A DNA stretch of 64,000 bases from Rhododendron vialii (GCF_030253575.1 NC_080568.1:30407001-30471000), one strand, 5' to 3'. Counted from the stretch's first letter, positions 1 to 11,767 are shown. Numbers and translations: made by a program. Notes: a model not told the origin generated them from the sequence alone.

Positions 1-1526
1 GTGTTTCCAGCATGAGTCATGACTTGGGGAAAATGGCAATTGTACATAGTTTGCATACACTAAATTCAGACTGATTGGTGTGACGGTGGCATTTTTCAAA
101 TACAAACCGCGATGGTGAACATTTTGATTCCCATGTAGATATGTGAACATTTTTTTTTGCGAAAACCTTGATTGGGTAGGATTTGTTTGACTTGGTTAGT
201 ATAGCTGGTACGGATAGAGTTCGATCGATAATGTTCTAAACATCAGTAATGGGCTGTTTTGGGTTTTGTACTAGTTTTTTTTTCATTTCCTTCAGCAGAG
301 AACATAAAGCAGCACTATTCTGATTACTTATAGCATCAATGATGGCTCCAATTCCTTCTTTCCAGCACCTAATGGATGCTGTTACGCACCAACATTTACA
401 CGATGGCATTCCATTTCTCACCGTTTTCCTAATGCTTGATTTCGAGATTATGACTTGTGCTCTCAATCTACATTAGAATAGCTATTTGTCTCCATTGGCA
501 AGTTGAGTATTGCTAAATTGCAAATAGGAGTTCGTTCATATTCTTTTACCCGTATTTCTATCATGAACAGTTTTACTTGTGTTAGGATTAAGCACTTACC
601 ATCTTACCAAAACCCGCAGGTAGTGGTAAATGTGCAACTCTATTTCCTTATATTAAAGCGTAGCAGGTCCCAAACATCATGGTTCGACCCGCGTAGGCAG
701 AATGCTAGACTGCGACCAACAACTTGCATGTGTGATTAGTTCCCCGGAAAAAAACTCACCCCTCTCACAACTCAGTGGCTGCACTTGCCAGTAGTTTTTG
801 TTAAAACTGTTGCTAGTATAGTTCTGGACTCCTTTAGTACTTTTTGTTCTCCACCGCAGTCGATTTGCTGTTCAGATCATCCACGGTCCCAAATCAAAAT
901 CCTTAATTTTCTTTGAGGACACAACCATGGATGTTTTCTTAGTTGAAGTATCTGAATTTGACAGTCTACCGACTGAGTATGCAAAATGATTCATTTACAT
1001 GTTTAACATGGGATTTACTACTTCGATGTCTTGCATGATAATGTTGGCTGTTTCACAATTCGAAGTGATATGTGGTAGGTTTGGTTTGTTTCATGTTTGT
1101 AGACTTTCTTTAAGCATTATTGCTGTGTAAAACCTCTAGAGATCCTCCATATTAGCCAAATATTATTTTGACGTTTTTTATGCAAGACATTTAAGAGTTT
1201 TTGGTCAAGGGTGTATGAATTTGTTAGAAAGGTGTGTTTTGCGAAGAACAAACCTCCTACGAAATTTGAGGTGCCAATTGTTTTGTTTTCCAGTCATGAA
1301 GTGTATTTTTCTTTGATATTTACCAAATTGGGAAACATGATATAGACCCTCTTGTGGTTATTAATGGATGGATTTGTTTATGCTTGAAGTGCATCTTTGA
1401 TAGGAAATGTCCTCTGGTAACGCTGATAGGCTGCCTTTCATTATGACATGTACAGAGATGCAGTTTCTCGTGTGTGTGTATTAAGGGATCTCTCATTTTG
1501 TTAAAATATGGACTTCCCATTTCGGG
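1..1526. other. Intergenic, no gene recognised
   Basis: AT-rich sequence with short open frames on both strands (for example minus 236-466), none with a recognisable domain or plausible exon structure. I looked here for upstream exons of the tubby-domain exon at 1850-1979 and found no F-box or N-terminal tubby coding segment. Confidence 0.5.
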
Positions 1527-1730
1527 GTCATAGTATGATGATTCAAACCGTTCAACTTGACCGGAAAATGCTTGATTCAAACAATTTTTCATAAAGCTTG
1601 ACAGAAACTGTTCTATGTAAACAATGTTTGGATCAAGCACTTTCCGGTTATATTATGAGCCAATTTCTCGCGGGTACCCTTAAAAGCATGTTTTAAACAA
1701 GTTGAACGGTTTGGATCATCAAAATATGAC
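1527..1730. repeat. Foldback (MITE-like) inverted repeat
   Basis: The left arm (about 1527-1585) and right arm (about 1625-1647 plus 1698-1730) are inverted copies. Two matching blocks can be seen: GTTCAACTTG against CAAGTTGAAC, and CCGGAAAATGCTTGAT against ATCAAGCACTTTCCGG. The right arm has an extra stretch of about 50 bp between the blocks. It could be an old non-autonomous DNA transposon; no clean target-site duplication was identified. Confidence 0.55.
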
Positions 1731-1849
1731 TCGGAAGACTCCAAACTTTGAGGTCCGCATTTAGCTAGCAAAATAAAAATTTGCAGCATATCGAGTCATT
1801 TGATCGTCTGAAGCTCCCGACTACTAAGATTGTGACATATTTGTTGCAG

Positions 1850-1979
1850 CATTTACAGACCAGGGAAAGTTTCTCCTAGCTGCACGAAGGTGTAGACATA
1901 ATGCTCATACCGAGTGCATTATTTCCTTTGATGCAGATGCCCTCTCCCAAGGAAGTAACGCCTATGTTGGAAAGCTAAG
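1850..1979 (+). pseudogene. Orphan tubby-domain exon (tubby-like F-box protein family)
   Basis: One exon-like segment translates to a stretch including [20 protein letters not shown] and then [19 protein letters not shown]. This matches the conserved tubby C-terminal domain of plant tubby-like F-box (TULP/TLP) proteins, which bind membrane phosphoinositides. It follows a 3' splice site (TTGTTGCAG) and ends at a consensus donor (AG|GTAAGG), so exon borders are preserved. The next expected exon (SNFLGTKF-type) and the upstream exons are not visible on either side, and no frame joins to it. It is most likely a transposed or retained fragment of a tubby gene. A diverged but functional gene with very long introns extending left of the window is less likely. 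Family assignment is secure; pseudogene status is inferred from the missing exons. Confidence 0.7.
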
Positions 1980-1981
1980 GT

Positions 1982-3090
1982 AAGGCATCATCCCTGTGGA
2001 CCAACTAAATAAAATAAAAGAACAAAAGTAGCAAATTTGATACAGGTGAACCAGTGTCCTTTCTTTTGTTTGAATACCGCTAATGGTAGAATTCGTGTGA
2101 TTCATAAAACGTCTCTCTAGTGATGTCATATTACACATCATGAGAAATTAAAACCATGCCTCTTATTTGGTTTAGGAACAATTTTAGACTGTATTGGGCT
2201 AAATGCTTGTTAAGTTGCTGGTTGTTCTTAAGGTGTGAACATAGTTTTTTCCTTAGAAGTTATGAGAGAGTGGTTAGTTTGTGATTTATTATAATAATAA
2301 TAATAATTATTATTAGATGCAAGTATTTTGAGTTTCTTAGGGCTTATTATTTTCTCAAAAGGAATCAAAATACTTTTCTGGTTAATTGCTTCATGATGAA
2401 CCGCAGGTGTCAAGTCGTATAATTCAATATCTGTAACAGTTTCCAAGTTAGCAAGATCCTTGAGTAAAGTATGACAGGACCTTTGGATGTGTGATGGTAC
2501 CTGGGTTCAAATCTTCCCCAAGGTTTCCCTGCTTATCCCATCTACCACTGGAAGAGAATAGTACACAAAAAACAAGATGTTGATTGCAAATCGATTTATG
2601 TACATATGTTGTGTATGCTGGAAATTCAGGTACCATCATATACTTATGAATGCATACTTCTGGCTAATTGAGAGAGAACAGGAAAATTTTCTCAAGTCCG
2701 AGCAGGCGAGCATAGACATATAATTCTATATTGAATCAAGACATCAGGATATTCCTCCCTTTTTCTGGTAAGTCATAATCAAGACATAATTCTATATTGA
2801 ATGGTTCAATGTTCATGCATTTTACCACATGAAGGCCTTACTCTCCCTTTTTCCTTCTGCAGTGTTCTATATTACTCAATTATGTTGAAGGAAAACTGGA
2901 AGTCAGACCAAGAGGTATAACCTAGGAATCATTCGAATCTGAAAGCAATCTTTTGCTTTCTAAGATCCCGAAACTCTAGGAAAAACCAGTGCTCGCTACC
3001 CAAGTCACATCATGCGTGAGCGAAAGTATGAGCGTGAAAGAGTCTTTCAAAAAACATTCCCAACTATAACAATTTGTGAGAGCGACACAC
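1982..3090. other. Intergenic, low complexity
   Basis: No gene recognised. It contains an (ATA)n/(TTA)n palindromic tract at about 2290-2316. A tRNA B-box-like string (GGTTCAAATC) at about 2511 may be a decayed SINE, but the A box is not convincing. Confidence 0.4.
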
Positions 3091-3091
3091 C

Positions 3092-3312
3092 CAGGAGTTG
3101 TCCCAGTGGTTCGGGCGGATGCCCAGACTTTGGGAGTACTCGTTAAGGTATGAGATTCGATTCTCCACCGGGTGAATATCCTGAAGTAAGTGGGGGGCCG
3201 TGACTGGTGTTGCCGCGGTGACTCTCCCGGAGGTTTGGGTTGCACAGTCAGGTCCATTTAATGCCCTGGTTGTAGGACTGTTCCTTTGATACCAAAAAAA
3301 ATAAAATAAAAT
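3092..3312 (+). mobile_element. tRNA-derived SINE with A-rich tail
   Basis: The head has pol III promoter boxes: A-box-like GTCCCAGTGGTTCGGG near 3100 and B-box-like GAGATTCGATTCTCC near 3152. A GC-rich body follows, then an A-rich tail (CCAAAAAAAATAAAATAAAA) at about 3291-3310. This order is that of plant tRNA-derived SINEs. Terminal target-site duplications were not confidently found. Confidence 0.6.
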
Positions 3313-3509
3313 TGCGTAAGGACAAGTATAAAGCGAGGATTGAGAGCTAGTGCGAAGGGTACTAATGAAGGATTATGTCACTAAGCTCTGCAACAGCTCG
3401 TGTACAGTGGTAAACAAAATACTACATGTGACAAAGCTTAATTACGTACCTCAACTTAAACAGGCAATGTAGCAGATATTTCATGACCCGTGAGTGATAG
3501 AAACAGGGG

Positions 3510-3985
3510 TTTGATCCAGTATGGCTGAATCTCTTTTCATAAAAGTAAATGCACTCCAATTATCTTCGATAATGTACTGATCAACATTCGATTAAAACAA
3601 ATTTTCACGAAATTTATCTTCTTGACAAGATCTACAATTTGAACAGCTTCGATCAAGAAACAAACCCGGGATGAGTTCACAATTTGCCAATTACAAGTTG
3701 CAGACTTGAAGGCTGGAGCTTCGATTGGTTGCGATGTCGTTTTAATGCGAAGTCCCAATGAGTTTGATACAGTGTGGCCAAATCTATTTTTATATAAATA
3801 AATTCACTCATATCATCTCCGATTATGTGCCGATCGGAATTCGATTAATGTTATCTTTGATACAATTCATATTCTTGAAAAGCTCTACCATTTGAAAAGT
3901 TACGATCAAGAAATAAACCCGGGATGAGTTCACAATTTACCAATGGCCGGTGCTTTGGAATATTACGATGTCGTTTTAAATGACT
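3510..3985. repeat. Tandem duplication, about 250-bp unit, two diverged copies
   Basis: Copies at about 3510-3760 and 3762-3985 share blocks such as GTTTGATCCAGT/GTTTGATACAGT, AACCCGGGATGAGTTCACAA and GATGTCGTTTTAA in the same order. The copies have diverged by substitutions and small indels. No coding function is seen. Confidence 0.75.
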
Positions 3986-4165
3986 TTGCCTGTTGAAAAT
4001 GCGAAGTATAAATGAAACCTGGGCCTCCCGGGTTTAAGATGCGAGGAGCCAATGAAACCAAGTCGACATCGATTTGTAAAACCTTGCGTCTTTGCTTTGC
4101 ACGCGAGTTTGTTTGGATGCCAGTCCTCGTCTCCAAATCGAACCCCCCACCCCTCCCCAAGAGTG

Positions 4166-4168
<3 letters not shown>

Positions 4169-4198
<30 letters not shown>
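4169..4198. repeat. (CT)n microsatellite
   Basis: About 14 CT units. Short open frames on both strands across it (Arg-Glu or Leu-Ser repeats) are artefacts of the microsatellite. Confidence 0.9.
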
Positions 4199-4199
<1 letters not shown>

Positions 4200-5266
4200 A
4201 CAAGTCATCTATGGTGCAATGCCCGTATCCGATTCAACGTTCTTTTACTATTTTGTTTTCCTTTTTATTGCCTTCCTGCTAAACATGAATGCATAACGTG
4301 CTCTCATCCTCATTCCTCACTGGCTGTAAGTATAGATATTTGATGCAGTAGTACTTCTGTGTTTTGCTGATGCTGTAATGTAGAGGTAATTGGTGCTCAA
4401 GTACAGTAGAATATTAATGCATGCTAGTGTCCCTGTAAACGACGATGGTGTGGAGATAACTTGCAAATTCACTTCATCCAGGAGCAATGGACACCAATCT
4501 ATTTGCTACCTTGGAGCTGGTAGCGCCGCGCCTAGCTCTCTTCCTGTCTTCCTTTAGGTGAATGGTGCCTCGTAGCACTTCCTTGAGCTCGGATGGTTTT
4601 TAATTCGGATATGGATTCAATCATTTAATTCAGGTCGATCTTATTTGTCCGTGCTTGTATGGTTCTTTTTTTTTTTTTTTTTTGTGGCAATTCTTCGCCT
4701 GTCTTTGTCACCAAAACTATCAATTTTTCCTTTCTTTATCTATATGCTGGAGCTGGAGTGGAATATATTAGTAGAAAAAAAAAAAATGCTCAATCCACAT
4801 AATCTTGACCTTTTTCCTTCCTGCTGCTGGAAAGAATGGAAGAAAGTATTGAAGATTCGTACGTAGAAGTCGTCTACAATTGAAGGACTTACCATTTTTA
4901 TGGAAAAAAAAATCAAAAGATCTGAGACGCCGAGGAGACATGGCAAATGTACTCGTTCGTGTCTTGTTCGGCAACAACTTGGATGACGATATATAGAATT
5001 AAACAGCATAAAAAGGTTTCATCCTTGAGCAGTGGCAGCTAGCCCGGGGGCTTGTTGGGCTTACCCCAGAGCCGGCCCTGTCCTTGTGCACAATGAAGTT
5101 TGTTTGTTTTAAGCATGTTTTGGGATGTCAATGAAAAAAGGTTCACTTCCTTGTATATCCATCCATAATTCTAAAACGTACACCTTTAATTTGATCCTCC
5201 TTTAATTTGATCCTCGTATCGGAGACTTATTTATACCATTTTTTTTTATTTTTTTCTCCTTTCCTT
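4199..5266. other. Intergenic downstream of the prolamin-like gene
   Basis: Poly-T (about 4668-4683) and poly-A tracts with short hydrophobic open frames. No domain recognised. Confidence 0.4.
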
Positions 5267-5665
5267 CTAAACAGTACTACATTGCTGGGGATATATACCA
5301 AAAATCAAATACCTACCCCCAGGACATTGGATCACTTGTTGGAAAATACTGCAACAGTATTCCTTGTCAAAGTCACGAACCCAATACTCCCTAATGCACT
5401 CAACCGCACCGTCAGTAAGTTCATCACATTCCATTGGATCCAAGTATGCAGTAGACGGCAGGTTCTGACGGGCCAGTACTGGCGGTACGGTTGGTGGCAG
5501 CTTTTGATCGACCGGTGCTAGCGACGGAGTTGATGGCTGCTTTGGAGTGGCCGGTGGTGACCAAGTCAGTGGCAGGGACTTGGGTTGCTCGGTGGCTAAG
5601 GCATTGGTCATGCACATACCAATGCAAACTAACATAAAAACAATGGTAGCTGAACCTCCCTTCAT
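5267..5665 (-). CDS. Prolamin-like (ECA1/egg-cell-secreted type) Cys-rich secreted protein, 132 aa
   Basis: Single-exon gene. Residues 1-24 form a signal peptide (hydrophobic core ATIVFMLVCIGMCM, small residues before the likely cut near ALA-TE). Residues about 28-75 are a Pro-rich linker with repeated SLAPVDQKLPP-like segments. Residues about 80-129 carry six cysteines as C-x9-C-x13-CC-x8-C-x14-C, the layout of the plant Prolamin-like domain (Pfam PF05617, formerly DUF1278). That domain occurs in ECA1 gametogenesis-related and egg-cell-secreted small proteins that act after secretion, often in reproductive tissue. The ORF is intact, starts at the first Met and has a TATA box about 85 bp upstream. 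The long Pro-rich spacer is more than typical EC1 proteins carry, so the exact role is open; a generic extracellular Cys-rich peptide is the alternative. No related gene lies nearby. Confidence 0.75.
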   Translation of the reverse strand: MKGGSATIVFMLVCIGMCMTNALATEQPKSLPLTWSPPATPKQPSTPSLAPVDQKLPPTVPPVLARQNLPSTAYLDPMECDELTDGAVECIREYWVRDFDKEYCCSIFQQVIQCPGGRYLIFGIYPQQCSTV

Positions 5666-5687
5666 CTTGACTCAAATCTTTCTCTCT

Positions 5688-5734
5688 CTCTAAGTTGTGG
5701 TGATAGAATGCTCTAAGTTGTGGTGATAGAATGA
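5688..5734. repeat. Two tandem copies of a 23-bp unit in the 5' leader of the prolamin-like gene
   Basis: CTCTAAGTTGTGGTGATAG followed by AATG occurs twice in direct succession between the start codon (5665) and the TATA box (about 5749). It lies in the predicted 5' UTR of the minus-strand gene. Confidence 0.85.
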
Positions 5735-5748
5735 AGGTCTGTGATCAC

Positions 5749-5758
5749 CTTTTATAGG
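5749..5758 (-). promoter_or_regulatory. TATA box of the prolamin-like gene
   Basis: The minus strand reads CTATAAAAGG about 85 bp upstream of the ATG at 5665. The sequence is canonical, and the spacing leaves a short 5' UTR of about 55-60 nt. Confidence 0.6.
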
Positions 5759-5759
5759 C

Positions 5760-7890
5760 TTAAGTGAGGTAAATCATAAATGGATAACAACTAAAAAGTT
5801 GCATCGGATTTTTCAAAGTACCAAATCAAACCAAACTGAGCTTTATGTTTCCCAATCAATTGGAGTTGGTTACATGAATTCTTTATCTCCATTGAGTTAT
5901 GTCAATGGCTATTTGTTCACTCAAACCCATTAGACTCATAAACGCCCTAGCATTTCGCGTAATCATGTTTGGATTCATGTCATAAAGATCTGACGGGCTT
6001 TTTATGTGTTGGCTGTCAGCTACCTAACACACAACCCTCCTCCTTTATCCGGTCTTGGAACTGGCTGAGAAAGAAAGACAAGGCTACCTTAACACATGAA
6101 AATTGTTCCTCAGACTAGGATTAATCTATATACTAGATACTATATATTAAACAAGTGGGGTGAATAGATGATTAGTGAGAATGCCTCACGTGGCTCCGTT
6201 TGCTCACACTAAATTTAGCTTTTTAGAGTATAATTTTTTCGACCTATATGCTTAACAAATTAAAATAAGTTATACAAATAGCTTGTTTGCTACACTGTCT
6301 TTTTATAAACGAAATATCTAGATTGTTTTTAAAACTTGAGTAAAAACAACTTACCCATTTTAGCATTTTTTTTTAAGTCCATTCATGTTGTAGCAACTTA
6401 AAATAAACAAACCCCACCCCCCCCCCCCCCCCCAATTGGAGTTTAAAATAATCTAACTTTTTTGGGTCAAATAAGCTAGAATAGCCAAATACTAAGTGAT
6501 TATTCATAATTGGGTAACAAACACCCTTCATTAACCTTTTTTTTTTTTTTTAAAGCAAATAAGCTAAATAATTAAGATTGTATGAGAATCCGAAAAATAG
6601 GACAAAAAAAGAGAGAGATAAGATAGGATTATAACAAACTCAAGGTTGAAATATATAAGATCAACACAACTGAGGGAAAAAAAATCGTAATTAGATATAG
6701 AGATCGTTACTAGCTAGCTATATACAGTATCTCTACTTGTTTAGTTTTTATTTGTTTATTGGATAATGAGAATACTAATCCAAATATAAATCGATCGGTC
6801 CGATCGGAAAATAAAGACAAATTCTTGAATGTCGAACCGCTCGCCAGGGTTGATGATCAAACGGAAAACAAATCAACAGTTAACATGGCAAAAGAAGCTA
6901 GCTAGGATGCCGTATGAGATCATATATATTCATGCATCTTAATTACGTGACAAGGAGTAGTAGGTCCGTCAAAACAACACCAACCACTCCATGCATGTTC
7001 CGTTTGACAAGTCTTCTGCCCAACACAATTCTCTAGAGAGAGCCCCGGCCATGCATGTTCTTTCTAGGAGTAATTAATTAAAAAATAAAAATAAAAATTT
7101 GAAAGTCTTTCTTTCCTCGTTCAAAAGTGTTCCAACGTGCAATAACCAACTAGCTTGTCAATAGGCCGGAAGTACCAGGAAGTCGATAAATATAATTAAT
7201 ACGGTAGCTGCAATGACAAATGAAATAATCCCAGTAGATCGATGTGTTCATTCTTAATCCAGTTATGTCCTTTATTTTACAAATAATATATCATGATTTA
7301 TTATGACTACTAAAATCGATCATGCTAGCCAACAGTACTCTAGTTTACAGATCAGAGCTTCTTCTCAATGGGATGATCACCATCCAAAAACAAGAGTTAA
7401 TTTGAGAGATCAGCATAGCAACAATATTCTATATGCTAATAGGCATAAGAGAGACAGAGCAGCGGCCGGCAGTGTATGCTTGCAAGATTTGGACATAACA
7501 TGCCTGCAGGCTTCCTTATATACATGCTTTGTTTTCCAATAACGGGCATCGGCTTTTCGAAAACCATCTCAAGAGTAACAACTCTTGTGGCGACCGGTCT
7601 CTTCCTGTGGCTTTGTAACATACTTAATAGCTAGGGTTTTCCCTCCATTTTTATTTTTATTTTTATCGGTGTTTTCTGATAAGGATGATTTTTCCAGATG
7701 GTGGTTAGGGGTGGCTCTCTTGTTGTACAGACACGTTATGCAGCCAAATGTAACTGTTTTAGATTTTAACTATGGATCATGGATTACTAACTGCATGAAT
7801 TCAGCACGGATATAAATAATTTACTTGCTGAATGCTAATATAGCCTTGTCAATTTTCTTGTCAGTTGTGCTGTTTGGGGCTCATCTGTTC
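5760..7890. other. Intergenic AT-rich sequence
   Basis: No gene recognised. It holds a poly-C run (about 6414-6433), poly-T runs (about 6538-6552) and scattered short open frames (for example plus 7303-7542) without any domain. Confidence 0.45.
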
Positions 7891-8060
7891 TTGAGGTAGC
7901 TCAGCGGGTAAAAGCCCTAAATTTGCGTTTCAAAGGATTGCAGGCTTGTTTGATTCCCCTCAAGATTATTACAGATTTATCCGGTCGGTAACTTCAGGTT
8001 TTTAAATTAATCTCTCAAGCCCAACTGGGTTGGGTGGAGACAGTACTACACTATCGAATT
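7891..8060 (+). mobile_element. tRNA-derived SINE-like element
   Basis: GAGGTAGCTCAGCGGGTAAA resembles a tRNA D-arm/A box. A B-box-like GCTTGTTTGATTCCCC follows about 45 bp later. The downstream boundary is uncertain. It is too degenerate to be a functional tRNA because no anticodon stem forms. Confidence 0.45.
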
Positions 8061-8061
8061 G

Positions 8062-8138
8062 TTGATTCCTTTTAAAAGCTGTGGTTAGCATTACTGTTAT
8101 TCACTAATTGTTGATTCCTTTTAAAAGCTGAGTTGGTT
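8062..8138. repeat. Short direct repeat
   Basis: ATTGTTGATTCCTTTTAAAA followed by GCTG occurs at about 8058 and again at about 8107. The two copies flank about 25 bp of unrelated sequence. Confidence 0.7.
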
Positions 8139-8392
8139 GGTCTGATTCGTGTGTGAAGGAAAGGTGTTAAAGGCGTGTGGGATCTCTCATTAGTTCTTGA
8201 ACTACGACTCAGTTATTCAGGGGTTTGGCCAAGTAGGTCGGAGTGGTCACTAGTTCAAAGGTCAAACATTTCACAATACTTGATGTTTATCCGGTCGTTA
8301 ATTTCGTTTCGTTAACGTCAGTAGTCGGTGCGCATCCAACGGTACAAACTGGCTCGGCCTTCCGCTTATCAAGAGAATATCATTTGGAATTT

Positions 8393-8567
8393 CAATCGGC
8401 ACAGTAGAAAGAATGCTTTTTTATTGGAGTAGAATGCTTGGTTACAAAATTCGAGGCATGTCTTTTGCGTCTGACAAATATCAATCGGCACAGGTAAATA
8501 GAATGTTTTTTTTATTGGAGTAGAATGCTTGGTTTCAAAATTCGAGGCATGTCTTTTGCGTTTGACA
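8393..8567. repeat. Tandem duplication, about 86-bp unit, two copies
   Basis: TCAATCGGCACAG, TATTGGAGTAGAATGCTTGG and TTCGAGGCATGTCTTTTGCG each occur twice in the same order, with few differences. The copies are therefore recent. A small open frame (8525-8719) begins in the second copy but has no recognisable domain. Confidence 0.85.
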
Positions 8568-9642
8568 TGTACATGCTCTATCGACCCCCCGTCGGTTTCT
8601 TGGGAAGATGTGAGGAAGGCAACGGAGAGTGGTTCTTTGGAGAATTCGCGGGAAAGGAGTGTAAATCCGGAAGAAGATTCTGGGTTGCGGATGGTGGGCT
8701 TCTAAATTCAGCTACTTAATTTTTTCATCTGCGATGGGTACGCTGAGGAATTAATCCTTTAAAATCATCAGATTCTTTGTGGTTGACTTTCTTATAAAAT
8801 ATTTGCTAATTCTCAAATTGTCACCAACTCTTCTTGTTGCCTGTTGGTTTGGAACCATATTTCCAACCTTCAGGTCTCAGGTTCGAGAGTTGGTGGGGAG
8901 AGAGATGAGAGAGAGATGTGCTGCTCTGCTGTTGAAGCAAACAAAGAGGTATTCTAAAATACCTCCTTTTTTTTAATTCCAAATAATATATACATTTTAT
9001 TTTTTGATTTGGAAACAAAAAATTAGGATCATTGTTTTTTCTTTTTTTCCAAATCTTTAAGCTGTTGCAGGTAAATTTGTATCAAACAAATAGAAATGAC
9101 AGAAAATAAAACAGGAGGGAGAATCTGGTTTTATCCGCGATTCTGTAAGTAGAGAACTAGTAGTAATTAAACCAAAACTATTTGTTCTTCCAACTTTTCC
9201 GGAACCATAACCGCACCTGACAAAATAGGACAGTCTGGTTCGGGTTGGATTTTTTCATTGGTATCCTCGAACCATCCTAGATCAGTGCAACAGTCCATTC
9301 TCTACTGAGAGAGTAAGCACAATTCAGAAGTGGGCGAACACAAATAGTGTAGATTGCAAAAAGTTCAAAAGGGAACCAGAAATAAGGGAGACAAGTTATT
9401 TTAGGTCCCAGATAAAAAAAGAAAGAAAGTCATTTTAGGTTTCTTAAATTACAGAACAGAAAGAAAAAAAAAAAAACCACATCCATACTCGGAGTACATG
9501 ATCGATTCCCTAGATACAGCCCGTAAGGGCAAGTCGAAGTAACAAGAAAAGTTGATCCTAACCAAGGCAACAGAGGTAAGTAGTATCACAAAACCCTACA
9601 GCTGCCGGAACTCAAAAGGGGGAAACGTAAACTCGTCATCAC

Positions 9643-11767
9643 TCAAGCCATGCCTCCGCTGGATGCTGTACGGATAATCTGAAACAAAGCTGGCACAAAG
9701 GAAACTGAAATTAATCTACTGTAGATGCTTGCCACATGAAGCAATCTCAGTGTATTTAGTTGAACAAAGTTCCACATTCAGATCAACTAATCAGACGGAT
9801 ATTATTGAACATTCCATGCACAGATCGAATTTAATATGTTATTTAAGAGATATTAGGTGGAATGCAAAATAAAGCAGAATCTGTAGTAAACCAATCCAGT
9901 TTTCCTAGCAGTCCCCTTGACCAAGAACTTGATAGCGAAATTTCTAGTCTGTCAATCTCTATTCATCTTGGAGGCACAAGTACATAAACTGTGCTTACAA
10001 AGTTAAATGTAGAATAATCTTCGTTTGACATAGTGGGAGATCATAACTACTCTCAAGTAAAATTTCCTCAAGAGCCTGCCCATGCTTCCCCTTTTTATTT
10101 TTCTTTTGAGCATTTGAAAGAAAGGAACCCCTAAACCTCTGAAGAACTAAGCTTACGAAGTAAAGAACTAAGTTTTCCCTACTCCCTTTCATTTTCTAAG
10201 CCTTTCACAAATCCTTGGTCTAAACACAACCTCATCAAGGAATTTCCAGATTTTTGGTACATCGGTGTCAAGGAATATAGAGATGCAAATGGATTTTACG
10301 TGCTTCGTTTGCATTCCATCCCCAATGGCTGGCACCTCCTAAGTGCTTTGTTTGTAAAGTACTTCACAAAAGAAAGGCTAGAAAATTGCAAGTTACATTA
10401 AAGAAACAACCGTAGAGTAGAAAGAAAGAAACTCACAGGATCCAATGACAACAAAAATGAAGAAACCAAGCAAGATAGGCCCCACTGGATAGGAACTTCC
10501 TTTCTTCGTTGCTGTTTCAGGCACAGCACCTCTCTTCTTGATGTTCTTTTCGAATTTCTCCACCTTCCTATCAGCAAGTCGCCTTGAGGTAGTCTGAAAT
10601 GCAGTGGAAGACAGGAAACAAACTCATCACAAAGAAGAAAAGCGGCATCAATTGACCTAATTAAAAACTATGGAAGAATTCCAAACGGGTTTGGATTAAC
10701 ATTTACAACGTAAAATCCGAGTGTATCACAAAGTCCAAAACCTCACCCCTCCTCAATCACTGATATCTCAAGAATAGTTACCTATCATACACAGATGGTT
10801 ATATGTTCTGCCATTTAAGCCCCTAGCCAACATGTCTTTCTTTATTATGTCAACCCGTTTCGTAGAAAATTTTTTAACTCAATGAATTTCAAAACTTTTA
10901 CAAGAGCACCAAAGAGATACTACCTCTGTCTCAAAAAGATTATCAAGTCTGCAAAACAAGAACTAAAAAATGAAGCATTTTTGCCCAAAAAAATTCCAAA
11001 TTTTTTTCCTGCACATTACTAGATAGTAGATAACCATGATTTCTTTCAATTTATGGAAAAAAGCTCAATGTTCTTTGACAAAATGAATTATTTTAAGTTC
11101 TAGATTTGCAAACCAAACAATCTTTTTTGGAAAGGAGTACTTAAAATTCTGGAAAACTATATTCGCACAAAGACAAATTCGACATACAACTTTCAGTGGT
11201 TTCAAGTTCAAGTTTCCAAAAATCGGATTGTGAAACATTTGGAAACTTGGCCAGTTGGAATTGAACCTAATGTTCTTCTTCACGTCATGAAAACTTGCTT
11301 AAACATCATAATATCCTCTTTTATTCAAAGGGAAAATCACCAATATCCAGCCAAGATTCACAGATGAAACGTCAATCTCCCAGAAAAATTCTTTACCACA
11401 TCCCCCCAATTATTGCTTCTCATTATGCTATATTTTTCATCACTATTCCAACATGCAAACAAAAACTCGGTCCAAAAACAACCAATTCCACCGATTTAAG
11501 TGCGGATCAAAAAAAAAAAGAACGAAACGGTTCCACGGATCTAATTAATCAAGCCCGAAATACGATCTAAAGAACCGGATCTGATTTCTACACCGACAAT
11601 CAACATAAAAACAAGTAAAAGAATACGACACAACAGCACCCATCAGCTGTTACTACGCAATTGATATGAAACAAGGGCCAATTTCTCAAAGAAAAAGAAC
11701 GAAACTTGTACGAAGGTATATGCATCTATATCGAGATCGAGAGAGAGAGAGAGACAGAGGTTACCAT
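9643..11767 (-). CDS. RAMP4: RAMP4/SERP-type ribosome-associated ER membrane protein, 68 aa, three exons
   Basis: Spliced minus-strand gene. Exon 1 contributes only the ATG (11765-11767), exon 2 is 10437-10593 and exon 3 is 9643-9689. Coding length is 207 nt, giving 68 aa plus stop, the usual plant length. Introns obey GT-AG: ATG|GTAACC to TTTCAG (1171 bp, phase 0), and TCCT|GTGAGT to TGCCAG (747 bp). The protein starts MTTSRRLADRKVEKFEKN, a basic cytosolic segment. It then has KKRGAVPETATKKGSSYPVG, one transmembrane helix at about residues 38-58 (VGPILLGFFIFVVIGSSLF), and ends IIRTASSGGMA. This is the RAMP4 (stress-associated ER protein) family: tail-anchored, Sec61 translocon-associated, and linked to stabilising nascent membrane proteins and to the unfolded protein response. 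All motifs are intact, so it is very likely functional. A (GA)n tract lies just inside intron 1. Confidence 0.93.
11736..11753. repeat. (GA)n microsatellite in RAMP4 intron 1
   Basis: GAGATCGAGAGAGAGAGAGA lies within 30 bp of the first 5' splice site. On the sense strand it reads as a CT-rich tract. Confidence 0.8.

Noticed and set aside
3963..4343. Several overlapping ORFs with Arg-Glu or Ser-Leu repeats
   Set aside because: They are translations of the (CT)n microsatellite in different frames.
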